DNA of 64,000 nucleotides from Pseudescherichia sp031987975 (lineage in GTDB: Bacteria; Pseudomonadota; Gammaproteobacteria; Enterobacterales; Enterobacteriaceae). The translations under genes and the position numbers were made by a program. This document shows positions 16,911 through 26,009 of this stretch, one piece after another (the first letter of the stretch is position 1; every line of letters begins with the position of its first letter). The stretch is taken from assembly GCF_031987975.1 (NCBI RefSeq), contig NZ_DALZYX010000007.1:1-64000 (forward strand), read 5' to 3'. The notes beneath the pieces are model-generated. The model saw only the letters and a program-made list of their open reading frames with translations. It was not told where the DNA came from and made no database searches.

Positions 16911-17906
16911 ATGCAGCAAACCGTTTATACCGCCAGCCCCGAGAGCCAGCAGATCCACGTCTGGCGTCTGAATGACGAAGGTACGCTGACCCTGGTGCAG
17001 GTCGTTGACGTGCCAGGTCAGGTGCAGCCGATGGTGGTTAGCCCAGACAAACGCTTTCTCTATGTAGGCGTGCGCCCGGAGTTTCGCGTGCTGGCCTACC
17101 GCATCGCGCCGGAAGATGGTGCCCTGACCTTTACTGCAGAAGCGCCGCTGTCTGGCAGCCCGACGCATATCTCCACCGATCGCCAGGGCCGCTTTATTTT
17201 TACTGCCTCCTATAATGCGGGCAGCGTCAGCGTTACCCCGCTCAACGACGGCCTGCCGGGTGAGGTGACTACCCTGGTGGAAGGTCTGGAAGGGTGCCAC
17301 TCGGCCAATATCTCTCCGGACAACAGCACCCTGTGGGTGCCGGCGCTGAAGCAGGATCGCATCTGCCTGTTTACGCTTGGCAATGACGGCCAGCTTACTG
17401 CTAAAACCCCGGCGGAAGTGACCACCGTTGAAGGTGCTGGTCCGCGTCATATGGCATTCCATCCGAACCAGCAGTACGCCTACTGCGTTAACGAGCTTAA
17501 CGGCTCAGTTGACGTATGGCAGCTCAGCAACGCCCACGGGCAGGTAGAGTGCGTGCAGACTCTGGATATGATGCCTGCTGATTTCGCCGATACCCGCTGG
17601 GCGGCAGACATTCATATTACGCCGGACGGGCGTCACCTCTACACCTGCGACCGTACCGCCAGCATCGTGACTATCTTTAGCGTCTCGGAAGATGGCAGCG
17701 TACTGGCCGTAGAGGGCTTCCAGCCTACCGAAACCCAGCCGCGCGGTTTCAATATCGACCACAGCGGTAAATATCTGATTGCAGCAGGGCAGAAGTCGCA
17801 CCATATCGCACTGTATGCGATCCAGGGCGAGCAGGGCCTGCTGGAAGAGAAGGGCCGCTATGCCGTTGGCCAGGGGCCGATGTGGGTGGTGGTTCACGCA
17901 CACTAA
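16911..17906 (+). CDS. pgl: 6-phosphogluconolactonase
   Basis: Hydrolyses 6-phosphogluconolactone in the oxidative pentose phosphate pathway. It is the beta-propeller type of enterobacteria, not the NagB-like type. The 331 residues equal E. coli Pgl in length and carry its conserved blades (VQPMVVSPDKRFLYVGVRPEF, GCHSANISPDNSTLWVPALKQDRI, EGAGPRHMAFHPN). AAGGAGAATCT before ATG 16911 sets the start. It stands alone and is followed by a REP palindrome and the convergent phosphorylase gene. Confidence 0.96.
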   Translation: MQQTVYTASPESQQIHVWRLNDEGTLTLVQVVDVPGQVQPMVVSPDKRFLYVGVRPEFRVLAYRIAPEDGALTFTAEAPLSGSPTHISTDRQGRFIFTASYNAGSVSVTPLNDGLPGEVTTLVEGLEGCHSANISPDNSTLWVPALKQDRICLFTLGNDGQLTAKTPAEVTTVEGAGPRHMAFHPNQQYAYCVNELNGSVDVWQLSNAHGQVECVQTLDMMPADFADTRWAADIHITPDGRHLYTCDRTASIVTIFSVSEDGSVLAVEGFQPTETQPRGFNIDHSGKYLIAAGQKSHHIALYAIQGEQGLLEEKGRYAVGQGPMWVVVHAH

Positions 17907-17923
17907 TTTGTTGGCAGCGTAAC

Positions 17924-17949
17924 GCCGGGCGGCACTGCGTTTGCCCGGC
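17924..17949. repeat. REP-type palindrome between pgl and the phosphorylase gene
   Basis: GCCGGGC-GGCACTGCGTTT-GCCCGGC followed by CTAC, the usual shape of an enterobacterial REP element, between two convergent 3' ends. Confidence 0.75.
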
Positions 17950-20397
17950 CTACACATCTTCAAAATCGGTGAGGTCGATATCCTCCGGGGTCGCCTGCCA
18001 GATCTGCTCGCAATACTCTTTAACCGCCCGATCCGCAGAAAACATCCCCGAACGGGCAGTGTTAAGAATCGACATCCGCGTCCACTGCGCTTCGTCATGC
18101 CAGGCGTCGTTAACTCGCTGCTGGCAGGCGGCATAGTCGGCAAAATCTGCCAGCACCAGGAACGGATCGTCATACAGCAGGTTGTCGAGCAGAGGGCGAA
18201 ACATCTCTTTGTCGCCGCGTGAGAATCTTCCCTGGTCGATCTGCTCCAGGGCGTCGCGCAGATCCACATTTTCCTCTGCATAACCCGCAGGCTGATAGCC
18301 CTTGCTCCTCAGCGCCTCCGCCTGCTCAGCATTCATTCCAAAAAGGAAAAAGTTTTCTTCTCCCGCCTGCTGACGAATTTCAACGTTGGCTCCGTCGAGT
18401 GTGCCGATAGTCAGCGCGCCGTTCATCATAAACTTCATGTTGCCGGTGCCCGAGGCCTCTTTTCCTGCCAGCGAGATCTGTTCAGAGAGATCCGCCGCCG
18501 GGTAGATCGCCTGGGCATTCTGCACGTTAAAATCGGGCCAGAACACGATTTTAATCCGATGGTTAATCGCCGGATCGTGATTGACCACTTCCGCTACGCC
18601 GGTAATCAGGCGGATCATCAGTTTCGCCATCGTATAGCCGGGCGCGGCCTTGCCGCCAAAGATAAAGCAGCGCGGGGCGATCTTCACGGACGGATCCCGA
18701 CACAGCCGACGGTAGAGGCTGATGATATAGAGCACGTTAAGGTGCTGGCGTTTGTATTCGTGGATGCGCTTAACCTGAATATCAAACAGCATATCCGGTG
18801 AGACCGCGATCCCGAGTCGCTGTTGGATACGATCCGCCAGCACCGCCTTGTTCTCGCGCTTGATGGTGCGCCAGGCCTTGCGGAACGCTGGGTCGTCGGC
18901 ATGGGGGGTCAGTGCCTCCAGGCCAGTAAGATCCGTGCGCCAGGCAAGGCCGATAGTCTTATCAATCAGCTCCGCCAGGCTCGGATTGCTCAACATTAAA
19001 AAGCGCCGGGGGGTGATGCCGTTAGTGACGTTAAGAAAACGTTCCGGGAACATCTCAGCAAAGTCGCGAAGAATGGTCTCCCGGAGCAGATCCGAGTGCA
19101 GGGCTGCCACGCCGTTAATTCGGTGGCTACCCACCGTGGCGAGATTCGCCATGCGCACGCGCTTGCTGCCGTTCTCATCGATCAGCGACATGCGCACCAC
19201 CCGCGCCTCGTCATCGGGGTAGGCCCGCCGGACATCCTCCAGCAGCCGCTTGTTGATCTCAAAGATAATCTCTACCAGCCGCGGGAGCATGCTCTGCATT
19301 AGCGGCAGACCCCAGGTCTCCAGCGCCTCGGGCAGCAGGGTGTGGTTAGTGTAAGCGAAGGTGCGGCGAGTAATGGTCCAGGCATCTTCCCACGGCAGCA
19401 GGCGCTCATCCACCAGCAGGCGCATCAGCTCCGCCACGGCAATGGAGGGGTGGGTATCGTTGAGCTGGGCAGCAAAGCGATCGGCAAAGCGCTGAACCGG
19501 CGTGTGGCTGGCATCCATCAGGCGCAGCATGTCCTGTAGGGAGCAGGAGACAAAGAAGTACTGTTGGGCCAGACGCAGGCGTTTGCCCGCCTCTGGCTCA
19601 TCGTTAGGGTAGAGGATCTTAGAGAGGGTCTCGGAGACCACCTTCTCCTCCACCGCCTGGTAGTAATCTCCGGCGTTAAAATCGTCGAGATCGAAGGTCT
19701 CGACCGCCTCGCTCTTCCAGAGCCGCAGCACGTTGCAGGTGTTAACCCGGTAGCCCTGAACCGGGACGTCATAGGCCACGCCTTTCACCTGTCGCGCCGG
19801 GGTCCACTGCACCCGCAGGCGTCCGCGCTCATCGGTCTGCATCTGGGTAGTGCCACCAAAGTTAACGCAGAAGCAGACGTCGGGGCGGGCTATCTCCCAC
19901 GGGGTGCCCATCCGCAACCACTTGTCGGTACGCTCGACCTGCCAGCCATCAACAATCTCCTGATCGAAAATGCCGAACTCATAACGGATACCGTAGCCAA
20001 TGGCCGGGATCTCCAGCGTGGCGAGGGAGTCAAGATAGCAGGCCGCCAGACGGCCAAGTCCGCCGTTGCCTAGCCCTGGCTCCTCTTCTACCTCCAGCAG
20101 CGTATCGAGATCCTGACCCAGGGTGCGCATGGCGTCTCGCGCTTCGCCCTCTAAATCGAGGCTTAGCAGATTAGCGCCAAGCTGGGGACCGATGAGAAAT
20201 TCTGCGGAGAGGTAGCAGACCACCTTCACCTGATGATGAGCATAGTTTTTCAGGGAGGCGGTCCAGCGCGCCAGCATGCGGTCCCGGACGGTAAAGGCGA
20301 GTGCCCTGTACCAGTCTTCGGGCGTGGCAATATCAGGGTAGCGCGCCTGGCGGCAGATTAGGTTGCGGACGACATCGTGTTCAAACGCTGAGCTCAT
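17950..20397 (-). CDS. Glycogen/alpha-glucan phosphorylase (GlgP family)
   Basis: Releases glucose 1-phosphate from alpha-1,4-glucans with phosphate and pyridoxal phosphate (PLP). The 815-residue protein is full length for GT35 phosphorylases. It has EEPGLGNGGLGRLAACYLDSLATL near the start, VTNGITPRRFL, QVKRIHEYKRQHLNVL and the PLP site EASGTGNMKFMMNGALTIGT, with the cofactor lysine at about residue 655. It differs clearly from E. coli GlgP and MalP and lies outside any glg or mal operon, so it is an additional paralog. ATG 20397 (AGG six bases upstream) is preferred to a GTG four codons earlier. In E. coli this site holds ybhDHIJ. The true substrate, glycogen or maltodextrin, is not decided by sequence. 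Confidence 0.9.
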   Translation of the reverse strand: MSSAFEHDVVRNLICRQARYPDIATPEDWYRALAFTVRDRMLARWTASLKNYAHHQVKVVCYLSAEFLIGPQLGANLLSLDLEGEARDAMRTLGQDLDTLLEVEEEPGLGNGGLGRLAACYLDSLATLEIPAIGYGIRYEFGIFDQEIVDGWQVERTDKWLRMGTPWEIARPDVCFCVNFGGTTQMQTDERGRLRVQWTPARQVKGVAYDVPVQGYRVNTCNVLRLWKSEAVETFDLDDFNAGDYYQAVEEKVVSETLSKILYPNDEPEAGKRLRLAQQYFFVSCSLQDMLRLMDASHTPVQRFADRFAAQLNDTHPSIAVAELMRLLVDERLLPWEDAWTITRRTFAYTNHTLLPEALETWGLPLMQSMLPRLVEIIFEINKRLLEDVRRAYPDDEARVVRMSLIDENGSKRVRMANLATVGSHRINGVAALHSDLLRETILRDFAEMFPERFLNVTNGITPRRFLMLSNPSLAELIDKTIGLAWRTDLTGLEALTPHADDPAFRKAWRTIKRENKAVLADRIQQRLGIAVSPDMLFDIQVKRIHEYKRQHLNVLYIISLYRRLCRDPSVKIAPRCFIFGGKAAPGYTMAKLMIRLITGVAEVVNHDPAINHRIKIVFWPDFNVQNAQAIYPAADLSEQISLAGKEASGTGNMKFMMNGALTIGTLDGANVEIRQQAGEENFFLFGMNAEQAEALRSKGYQPAGYAEENVDLRDALEQIDQGRFSRGDKEMFRPLLDNLLYDDPFLVLADFADYAACQQRVNDAWHDEAQWTRMSILNTARSGMFSADRAVKEYCEQIWQATPEDIDLTDFEDV

Positions 20398-20479
20398 GGT
20401 TGGCCTCACGCCTGCGAAGGGATATCCTCTATCACCATAGCCAACAGGTAAAACGATAGCAAATGTGGCGTTTTGGAAA

Positions 20480-20503
20480 CCCGGCAGATGTCGCGCTGCC
20501 GGG
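20480..20503. repeat. REP-type palindrome between phosphorylase gene and ybhC
   Basis: CCCGGCAG ... CTGCCGGG, a perfect 8-bp inverted repeat around an 8-base centre just beyond the ybhC stop. It is similar to the other REP palindromes in the window. Confidence 0.65.
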
Positions 20504-20515
20504 CATTAAGGCGGG

Positions 20516-21799
20516 TTACTGCTTCGGAGCGGCGACGACCTGGCTGCCTACGCCGCGGTTGTTGAACTCCCACATGCGGTTGAAGCTGGCGTCGTTCAGT
20601 TCACGCGTCACGTTACCTTTGTCATCCACCGCGCCGGTGTTGCCGGAGTACGGGCGTTTAGAGACGGCGGCATCGCCCCAGGGTTTGGCCATGTTAAAGC
20701 CTTCGTTGATCACGCTGTCGCGGATCACCATCTGGCCGTTGGTCGCCTGATCTACGTCCATGGAACGGCCGAGCTGGGCCACGCCGTCACCGGAGGCGGT
20801 AAAGCGGCTGTTGGTAGCGAGGAAACCGTAGTAGATGTTAGAGAGCGTCGCCGGGGCGAAGACGTAGGCCTCCTGCTGGGTGCGGGAGTTCACCACGCGG
20901 AAATCGGTGTTATCAAACACTACCGCGCCACGGCCTGCGACGATATCTACATCGCCTTCAACGTAGCTGTTGGTCACCAGGGTACGGGTCTGGCGATCGT
21001 TACGCAGGGTGTTATCTACGCCGCTGTTGGTGACGAAGAAGGTATTCTGGCGGCCCAGAATATTAACGTTGTTAATCTGCACCTTGTCGCCATCGCTGCG
21101 CAGGGCCACAGCCTGGTGGTTGCCGGCATCAACGCTGTCGCCCAAATTGTTCTCGATGGTCAGGTTCTGCAATTGTAGGCCGTTATTCTGTGACCAGAAG
21201 ACTGCTGAACACATCACGCCCACATTGGCGCTGCCCTTACGCTGGCAGGCGTCGAACATATACCACGCCGGTTTGCCTGGCATATATTTCCCGCCTGGGT
21301 TTACCAGACGACGCCAGCTGTTGCCATCCATTTCGGAGTCCACGGCCAGGCCAATCTTCACCTCTGCCGCTTTGTCGCCCGTACCGTAAAGGGTCAGGCT
21401 GCCCGGGGCAGCGGGAACAAACACCGTCCCTTCATACTCGCCCGGCAGAACGGCAATATACTGACGCTCGCTGGTGTGCTTGTTGATGGCTGCATCTACC
21501 GCCGCCTGGATAGAGGTGTGCGTCACGCCAGCCGTGCCAGCCGGGCCAACCACGAAGTTTGGCTGTGCAGGCAGACGAATAGCGGACGGGCTCCACGGAG
21601 CCGCACTCTGATCCATCGATGCAAAGTAATGGGCGGTGACAAAGTTCTGCGCTTCGTTGGCGGACAGCACCGGGCGCGCCGCATTACCGGGGGCGGCCTG
21701 CGTGGAGGGAAGCTGATCCGGCGGCGTTGAGCTACAGGCAGTCAGCGTCACGCCAAAAGCCAGGGCCAGCGTCAGGCGGGAAACCGAAAATGTGTTCAA
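20516..21799 (-). CDS. ybhC: Outer-membrane lipoprotein of the pectinesterase family YbhC
   Basis: Pectin methylesterase-fold lipoprotein; E. coli YbhC is an outer-membrane protein with reported acyl-CoA thioesterase activity and no proven pectin role. The 427-residue precursor has a signal peptide and lipobox LTAC with Cys22, followed by Ser-Ser so it should be sorted to the outer membrane. The right-handed beta-helix carries the family motifs AVALRSDGDKVQINNVNILGRQNTFFV and EGDVDIVAGRGAVVFDNTDF. Length equals the E. coli protein. Confidence 0.93.
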   Translation of the reverse strand: MNTFSVSRLTLALAFGVTLTACSSTPPDQLPSTQAAPGNAARPVLSANEAQNFVTAHYFASMDQSAAPWSPSAIRLPAQPNFVVGPAGTAGVTHTSIQAAVDAAINKHTSERQYIAVLPGEYEGTVFVPAAPGSLTLYGTGDKAAEVKIGLAVDSEMDGNSWRRLVNPGGKYMPGKPAWYMFDACQRKGSANVGVMCSAVFWSQNNGLQLQNLTIENNLGDSVDAGNHQAVALRSDGDKVQINNVNILGRQNTFFVTNSGVDNTLRNDRQTRTLVTNSYVEGDVDIVAGRGAVVFDNTDFRVVNSRTQQEAYVFAPATLSNIYYGFLATNSRFTASGDGVAQLGRSMDVDQATNGQMVIRDSVINEGFNMAKPWGDAAVSKRPYSGNTGAVDDKGNVTRELNDASFNRMWEFNNRGVGSQVVAAPKQ

Positions 21800-21872
21800 G
21801 AGGTACTCCAGGCGTAATAGTGAATTAAATGGTTCTGAAGCCTGCTTTTTTATACTAAGTTGAGCGAAACGG

Positions 21873-21897
21873 GAAGCCGATTGTGTAAATCGGCTTC
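21873..21897. repeat. Perfect 10-bp inverted repeat after ybhB
   Basis: GAAGCCGATT-GTGTA-AATCGGCTTC, 13 bp beyond the ybhB stop and upstream of ybhC. There is no T-run on either side, so it is not a standard intrinsic terminator. It may stabilise the ybhB 3' end or be a binding site for ybhC control. Confidence 0.6.
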
Positions 21898-21910
21898 AAT
21901 AACCTGATGG

Positions 21911-22387
21911 CTAGCTGAAAAGCGCGGTAATTGATGCGCGATCGAGAGAGTGGAAGTGGATATTAAATCCGACCATCGCTCCGCTGGCGTCTTCGTCAAC
22001 GTCCAGCTTCTCTACGTCCAGGGCGTGAACGGTGAAGATATAGCGATGGGTCTTGCCCTTCGGCGGCGCCGCGCCACCGTACCCGGCCTTGCCAAAATCG
22101 GTACGCGTTTCAAAAGCGCCCTCGGGCAGGGGAACCAGCGACGAGCCAGATCCCTGCGGCAGTACGCGGGTATCGGCTGGCAGGTTCACCACCACCCAGT
22201 GCCACCAGCCGGAGCCGGTAGGCGCATCGGGATCGTAGCAGGTAACGGCAAAGCTTTTGCAGCCCGGCGGCACCTCATCCCACGCCAGATGCGGCGAAAT
22301 ATTATCGCCCTCGTAGCCCATGCCGTTAAAAACATGGCGATTGTGTAGCTTTTCGCCTTCGCGAATATCCTGGCTGATCAGTCTCAT
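21911..22387 (-). CDS. ybhB: Phosphatidylethanolamine-binding-like protein YbhB
   Basis: PEBP/Raf-kinase-inhibitor-like cytoplasmic protein; the function in bacteria is unknown. The 158 residues equal E. coli YbhB in length and keep the ligand-site motifs CYDPDAPTGSGWWHWVVVNLP and PPKGKTHRYIFTVHAL. The start MRLISQDIREGEKL follows the E. coli N-terminus; a longer frame adds eight residues with no homology. It lies 51 bp behind bioA on the same strand, with no obvious link to biotin. Confidence 0.94.
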   Translation of the reverse strand: MRLISQDIREGEKLHNRHVFNGMGYEGDNISPHLAWDEVPPGCKSFAVTCYDPDAPTGSGWWHWVVVNLPADTRVLPQGSGSSLVPLPEGAFETRTDFGKAGYGGAAPPKGKTHRYIFTVHALDVEKLDVDEDASGAMVGFNIHFHSLDRASITALFS

Positions 22388-22438
22388 CGTGGCTCCTCTG
22401 TGAGTTGTCACCCTTAGGCTAGAATAGTCCGTTCGATC

Positions 22439-23728
22439 TCAGGGCGCAAAATGTGCGGGATGGGCCACCGCCGCCAGCACCGCGTTCGTCAGCTTGCTGA
22501 GCTGTTCAGGCGAGATCACGTAGGGCGGCATCAGGTAGATCAGCCGGCCAAAGGGACGGATCCAGACGCCCTGCTCAACGAAGAAACGCTGCAGGGCGGC
22601 CATGTTCACCGGCTGATGAGTTTCAATCACGCCGATAGCCCCCAGCACCCGCACGTCGGCCACCGTCTCTGCGGCCCTGGCCGGCGCCAGCTCGCGCTTC
22701 AGCTGCGCCTCAATGGCAGCAACCTGTACCTGCCACTCGCCGCGCGCCAGCAGCTCCAGGCTGGCGTTCGCCACCGCACAGGCCAGCGGATTACCCATAA
22801 ATGTTGGGCCGTGCATAAAGCAGCCCGCTTCGCCGTTGCTGATGGTTTCAGCCACCTCGCGGGTGGTAAGCGTCGCTGACAGGGTCATCGTCCCGCCGGT
22901 CAGGGCTTTGCCGAGGCAAAGGATGTCCGGCGTAATGCCCGCATGCTCGCAGGCGAAGAGTTTGCCGGTGCGGCCAAAGCCGGTGGCGATCTCGTCGGCG
23001 ATCAGCAGGATCCCCTCCCGGTCGCACATCCGGCGGATGCGCTTAAGCACCTCCGGGTGATAGAGGCGCATCCCGCCTGCGCCCTGAACGATCGGCTCGA
23101 GGATGACGGCGGCGATCTCGTGGCGATGAGCGGCCATTAGACGAGCGAAGCCCACGATATCCCGCTCGTCCCACTCGCCGTCGAACCGGCTCTCCGGTGC
23201 GGGCGCAAAGAGGTTATCCGGCAGATAGCCTGCCCACAGGCTGTGCATGGAGTTGTCCGGATCGCAGGCCGACATCGCACCAAAGGTATCGCCATGATAG
23301 CCCCGGCGGAAGGTCAGAAAGCGGCGACGCGGCTCGCCCTTCGCCTGCCAGTATTGCAGGGCCATCTTCATCGAGACCTCAACCGCTACCGAGCCGGAGT
23401 CGGCCAGAAAGACGCACTCCAGCGACTCGGGGGTCATCGCCACCAGCTTGCGGCAGAGCGCGACCGCCGGCGCATGAGTAATGCCGCCAAACATCACGTG
23501 TGACATCGCATCGATCTGCGTTTTCATCGCCGCGTTGAGGTGAGGGTGGTTATAGCCGTGAATGGCCGCCCACCACGACGACATGCCGTCAACCAGCTTC
23601 TCGCCGGAGGTAAGCTGAAGCTCGCAGCCATGGGCAGCGTCCACCGGATAAACCGGCAGCGGGGCGGTCATGGAGGTGTAGGGGTGCCAGATATGGCGGC
23701 GGTCAAAGGCGAGATCGTCCTGGGTCAT
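22439..23728 (-). CDS. bioA: Adenosylmethionine-8-amino-7-oxononanoate aminotransferase
   Basis: PLP enzyme that aminates KAPA to DAPA using S-adenosylmethionine as the unusual amino donor, the second of the four late biotin steps. The 429-residue protein has GMSSWWAAIHGYNHP, FLADSGSVAVEVSMKMALQYW and the PLP lysine in LCLGKALTGGTMTLSATL. Length equals E. coli BioA. It is divergent from bioBFCD across the BirA operator at 23736-23769, so both arms are repressed together. Confidence 0.97.
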   Translation of the reverse strand: MTQDDLAFDRRHIWHPYTSMTAPLPVYPVDAAHGCELQLTSGEKLVDGMSSWWAAIHGYNHPHLNAAMKTQIDAMSHVMFGGITHAPAVALCRKLVAMTPESLECVFLADSGSVAVEVSMKMALQYWQAKGEPRRRFLTFRRGYHGDTFGAMSACDPDNSMHSLWAGYLPDNLFAPAPESRFDGEWDERDIVGFARLMAAHRHEIAAVILEPIVQGAGGMRLYHPEVLKRIRRMCDREGILLIADEIATGFGRTGKLFACEHAGITPDILCLGKALTGGTMTLSATLTTREVAETISNGEAGCFMHGPTFMGNPLACAVANASLELLARGEWQVQVAAIEAQLKRELAPARAAETVADVRVLGAIGVIETHQPVNMAALQRFFVEQGVWIRPFGRLIYLMPPYVISPEQLSKLTNAVLAAVAHPAHFAP

Positions 23729-23735
23729 AATCGAC

Positions 23736-23769
23736 TTGTAAACCAAATTAAAAACATTTAGGTTTACGA
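23736..23769. promoter_or_regulatory. BirA operator (bioO)
   Basis: TTGTAAACC, a 16-base spacer and GGTTTACGA form the interrupted palindrome bound by dimeric BirA-biotinyl-AMP. The left half is consensus; the right half has CGA where E. coli has CAA. It overlaps the face-to-face promoters of bioA and bioBFCD. Confidence 0.92.
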
Positions 23770-23814
23770 TCATAACCCAAACATGAACTAAATACACCTT
23801 TTGGAGAAGCCCCC

Positions 23815-24855
23815 ATGGCTCACCACGCACGCTGGACAATGTCGCACGTTACCGAGCTGTTTGAAAAACCGCTCCTCGATCTGCTGTTTGAAGCACAGAC
23901 CATTCATCGTCAGCACTTTGACCCGCGCCAGGTTCAGGTCAGCACCCTGCTGTCGATCAAAACCGGAGCCTGCCCGGAAGATTGCAAATACTGTCCGCAA
24001 AGCTCGCGCTACAAAACTGGACTTGAGACGGAGCGCCTGATGGAGGTGGAGCAGGTACTGGACTCGGCCCGCAAGGCTAAAAATGCCGGATCGACCCGCT
24101 TCTGCATGGGCGCGGCGTGGAAGAACCCGCACGAGCGTGATATGCCCTATCTGGAGCAGATGGTGCAGGGCGTAAAAGCGATGGGCCTCGAAGCCTGCAT
24201 GACCCTCGGCACCCTTGACGAAACTCAGGCTCAGCGGCTGGCGTCGGCGGGGCTGGACTACTACAACCATAACCTCGACACCTCCCCGGAGTTCTACGGC
24301 AATATCATCACCACTCGTACCTACCAGGAGCGTCTCGACACCCTGGACAAAGTGCGCGACGCGGGCATCAAGGTCTGCTCGGGCGGCATCGTTGGTCTTG
24401 GCGAAACGGTTAAAGATCGCGCGGGCCTGCTGTTGCAGCTGGCGAACCTGCCGACGCCGCCGGAGAGCGTGCCGATCAACATGCTGGTGAAGGTGAAGGG
24501 TACTCCGCTGGCGGACAACGACGACGTTGACGCCTTCGATTTTATCCGCACCATCGCAGTGGCGCGCATCATGATGCCCACCTCCTTTGTGCGTCTCTCT
24601 GCCGGTCGCGAGCAGATGAACGAGCAGACTCAGGCAATGTGCTTTATGGCCGGGGCCAACTCCATCTTCTACGGCTGCAAGCTGCTGACCACTCCGAACC
24701 CGGAAGAGGACAAAGACGTGCAGCTGTTCCGCAAGCTGGGGCTGAACCCGCAGCAGACCGACGTCATGACCGGGGATAACGAGCAGCAGCAAAAGCTGGA
24801 GCAGCAGATCTTTAACGCCGATACCGACCAGTTCTACAACGCGGCGGCGCTATGA
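23815..24855 (+). CDS. bioB: Biotin synthase
   Basis: Radical S-adenosylmethionine enzyme that inserts sulfur into dethiobiotin, the last step of biotin synthesis. The 346-residue protein has the [4Fe-4S] motif CPEDCKYC (Cys53, Cys57, Cys60). It also keeps the further conserved cysteines of the sacrificial [2Fe-2S] cluster (within RFCMGAAW, EACMTLGTL and KVCSGGIVGLGE). Length equals E. coli BioB. It is first of bioBFCD and overlaps bioF by 4 bp. Confidence 0.98.
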   Translation: MAHHARWTMSHVTELFEKPLLDLLFEAQTIHRQHFDPRQVQVSTLLSIKTGACPEDCKYCPQSSRYKTGLETERLMEVEQVLDSARKAKNAGSTRFCMGAAWKNPHERDMPYLEQMVQGVKAMGLEACMTLGTLDETQAQRLASAGLDYYNHNLDTSPEFYGNIITTRTYQERLDTLDKVRDAGIKVCSGGIVGLGETVKDRAGLLLQLANLPTPPESVPINMLVKVKGTPLADNDDVDAFDFIRTIAVARIMMPTSFVRLSAGREQMNEQTQAMCFMAGANSIFYGCKLLTTPNPEEDKDVQLFRKLGLNPQQTDVMTGDNEQQQKLEQQIFNADTDQFYNAAAL

Positions 24856-26009
24856 GCTGGCAGCAGCGCATCGATGCCGCGTTAGCAACCCGGCGGGCCG
24901 CCGACGCCCTGCGTACGCGCCGGGTGGTTGAGCAGGGTGCGGGGCGCTGGCTGACGGTAGATGACAGCCGCTACTGCAACTTCTCCAGCAATGACTATCT
25001 CGGCTTAAGCCAGCATCCGGCCATCGTTCGCGCATGGCAGCAGGGCGCGGAGCAGTACGGCGTGGGCAGCGGCGGCTCCGGGCACGTCAGCGGCTATACC
25101 CGGGCGCACCATGCGCTGGAGAGCGAACTGGCCGACTGGCTGGGCTACCCTCGGGCGCTGCTGTTTATCTCCGGCTTTGCCGCCAACCAGGCGGTGATTG
25201 CCGCCCTGACCGGCAAAGAGGATCGCATCGTGGCGGATAAGCTCAGCCACGCCTCGTTGCTGGAGGCCGCCAGCCTCAGCCCGGCCCAGCTGCGGCGCTT
25301 TGCCCATAACGAGGTGGACCAGCTCGCCACATTGCTGGATAAATCCTGCGACGGCCAGCAGCTGGTGGTGACCGAGGGGGTCTTCAGCATGGACGGCGAC
25401 AGCGCACCGCTGGCAGCCATCGCTGAACAAGCACGTAGCGCCGGAGCCTGGCTGCTGGTGGATGATGCCCACGGTATCGCCGTCAACGGCCACGAAGGGC
25501 GCGGCAGCTGCCAGCAGCAGGGCGTAAAGCCCGAGCTGCTGGTGGTCACCTTTGGCAAAGGCTTCGGCGTCAGCGGCGCGGCGGTGCTGTGCAGCGAGGC
25601 GGTTGCCACCTATTTTGAGCAGTTTGCCCGCCACCTGATCTACAGCACCTCTATGCCTCCCGCTCAGGCCGTAGCCCTCAGCGCCGCGCTGGGCGTGATC
25701 CGGGGAGAGGAGGGCGACCGTCGCCGGGCGGCGCTCGCGGCGCTAATTCAGCGTTTTCGCCACGGTGCCGAGTCGCTGCCGGTGCGCATTACCGATTCAC
25801 AGAGCGCCATCCAGCCGCTGATTGTCGGTGATAACGTCCGGGCGCTGAGCCTGGCGGAGCGCCTGCGGCAAAAAGGATGCTGGGTGACGGCAATTCGTCC
25901 GCCCACCGTTCCGGCAGGCACCGCGCGCCTGCGTCTGACCCTGACGGCGGCCCATCAGCCGGAGGATATCGATCGTCTGCTGGAGGTGCTGCATGAGCCT
26001 GGTGAATAA
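24852..26009 (+). CDS. bioF: 8-amino-7-oxononanoate synthase
   Basis: PLP enzyme that condenses pimeloyl-ACP with alanine to KAPA. The 385 residues show the alpha-oxoamine synthase pattern: NDYLGLSQHPAI, GSGGSGHVSGYTRAHHALE, VTEGVFSMDGD, LLVDDAHGIAVNG and the cofactor lysine in VVTFGKGFGVSGAAV. It overlaps bioB by 4 bp and bioC by 17 bp. Confidence 0.97.
   Translation: MSWQQRIDAALATRRAADALRTRRVVEQGAGRWLTVDDSRYCNFSSNDYLGLSQHPAIVRAWQQGAEQYGVGSGGSGHVSGYTRAHHALESELADWLGYPRALLFISGFAANQAVIAALTGKEDRIVADKLSHASLLEAASLSPAQLRRFAHNEVDQLATLLDKSCDGQQLVVTEGVFSMDGDSAPLAAIAEQARSAGAWLLVDDAHGIAVNGHEGRGSCQQQGVKPELLVVTFGKGFGVSGAAVLCSEAVATYFEQFARHLIYSTSMPPAQAVALSAALGVIRGEEGDRRRAALAALIQRFRHGAESLPVRITDSQSAIQPLIVGDNVRALSLAERLRQKGCWVTAIRPPTVPAGTARLRLTLTAAHQPEDIDRLLEVLHEPGE

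Noticed and set aside
23788..24792. 334-codon frame antisense to bioB
   Set aside because: Would cover the bioB control region and the conserved radical SAM gene; no homology.
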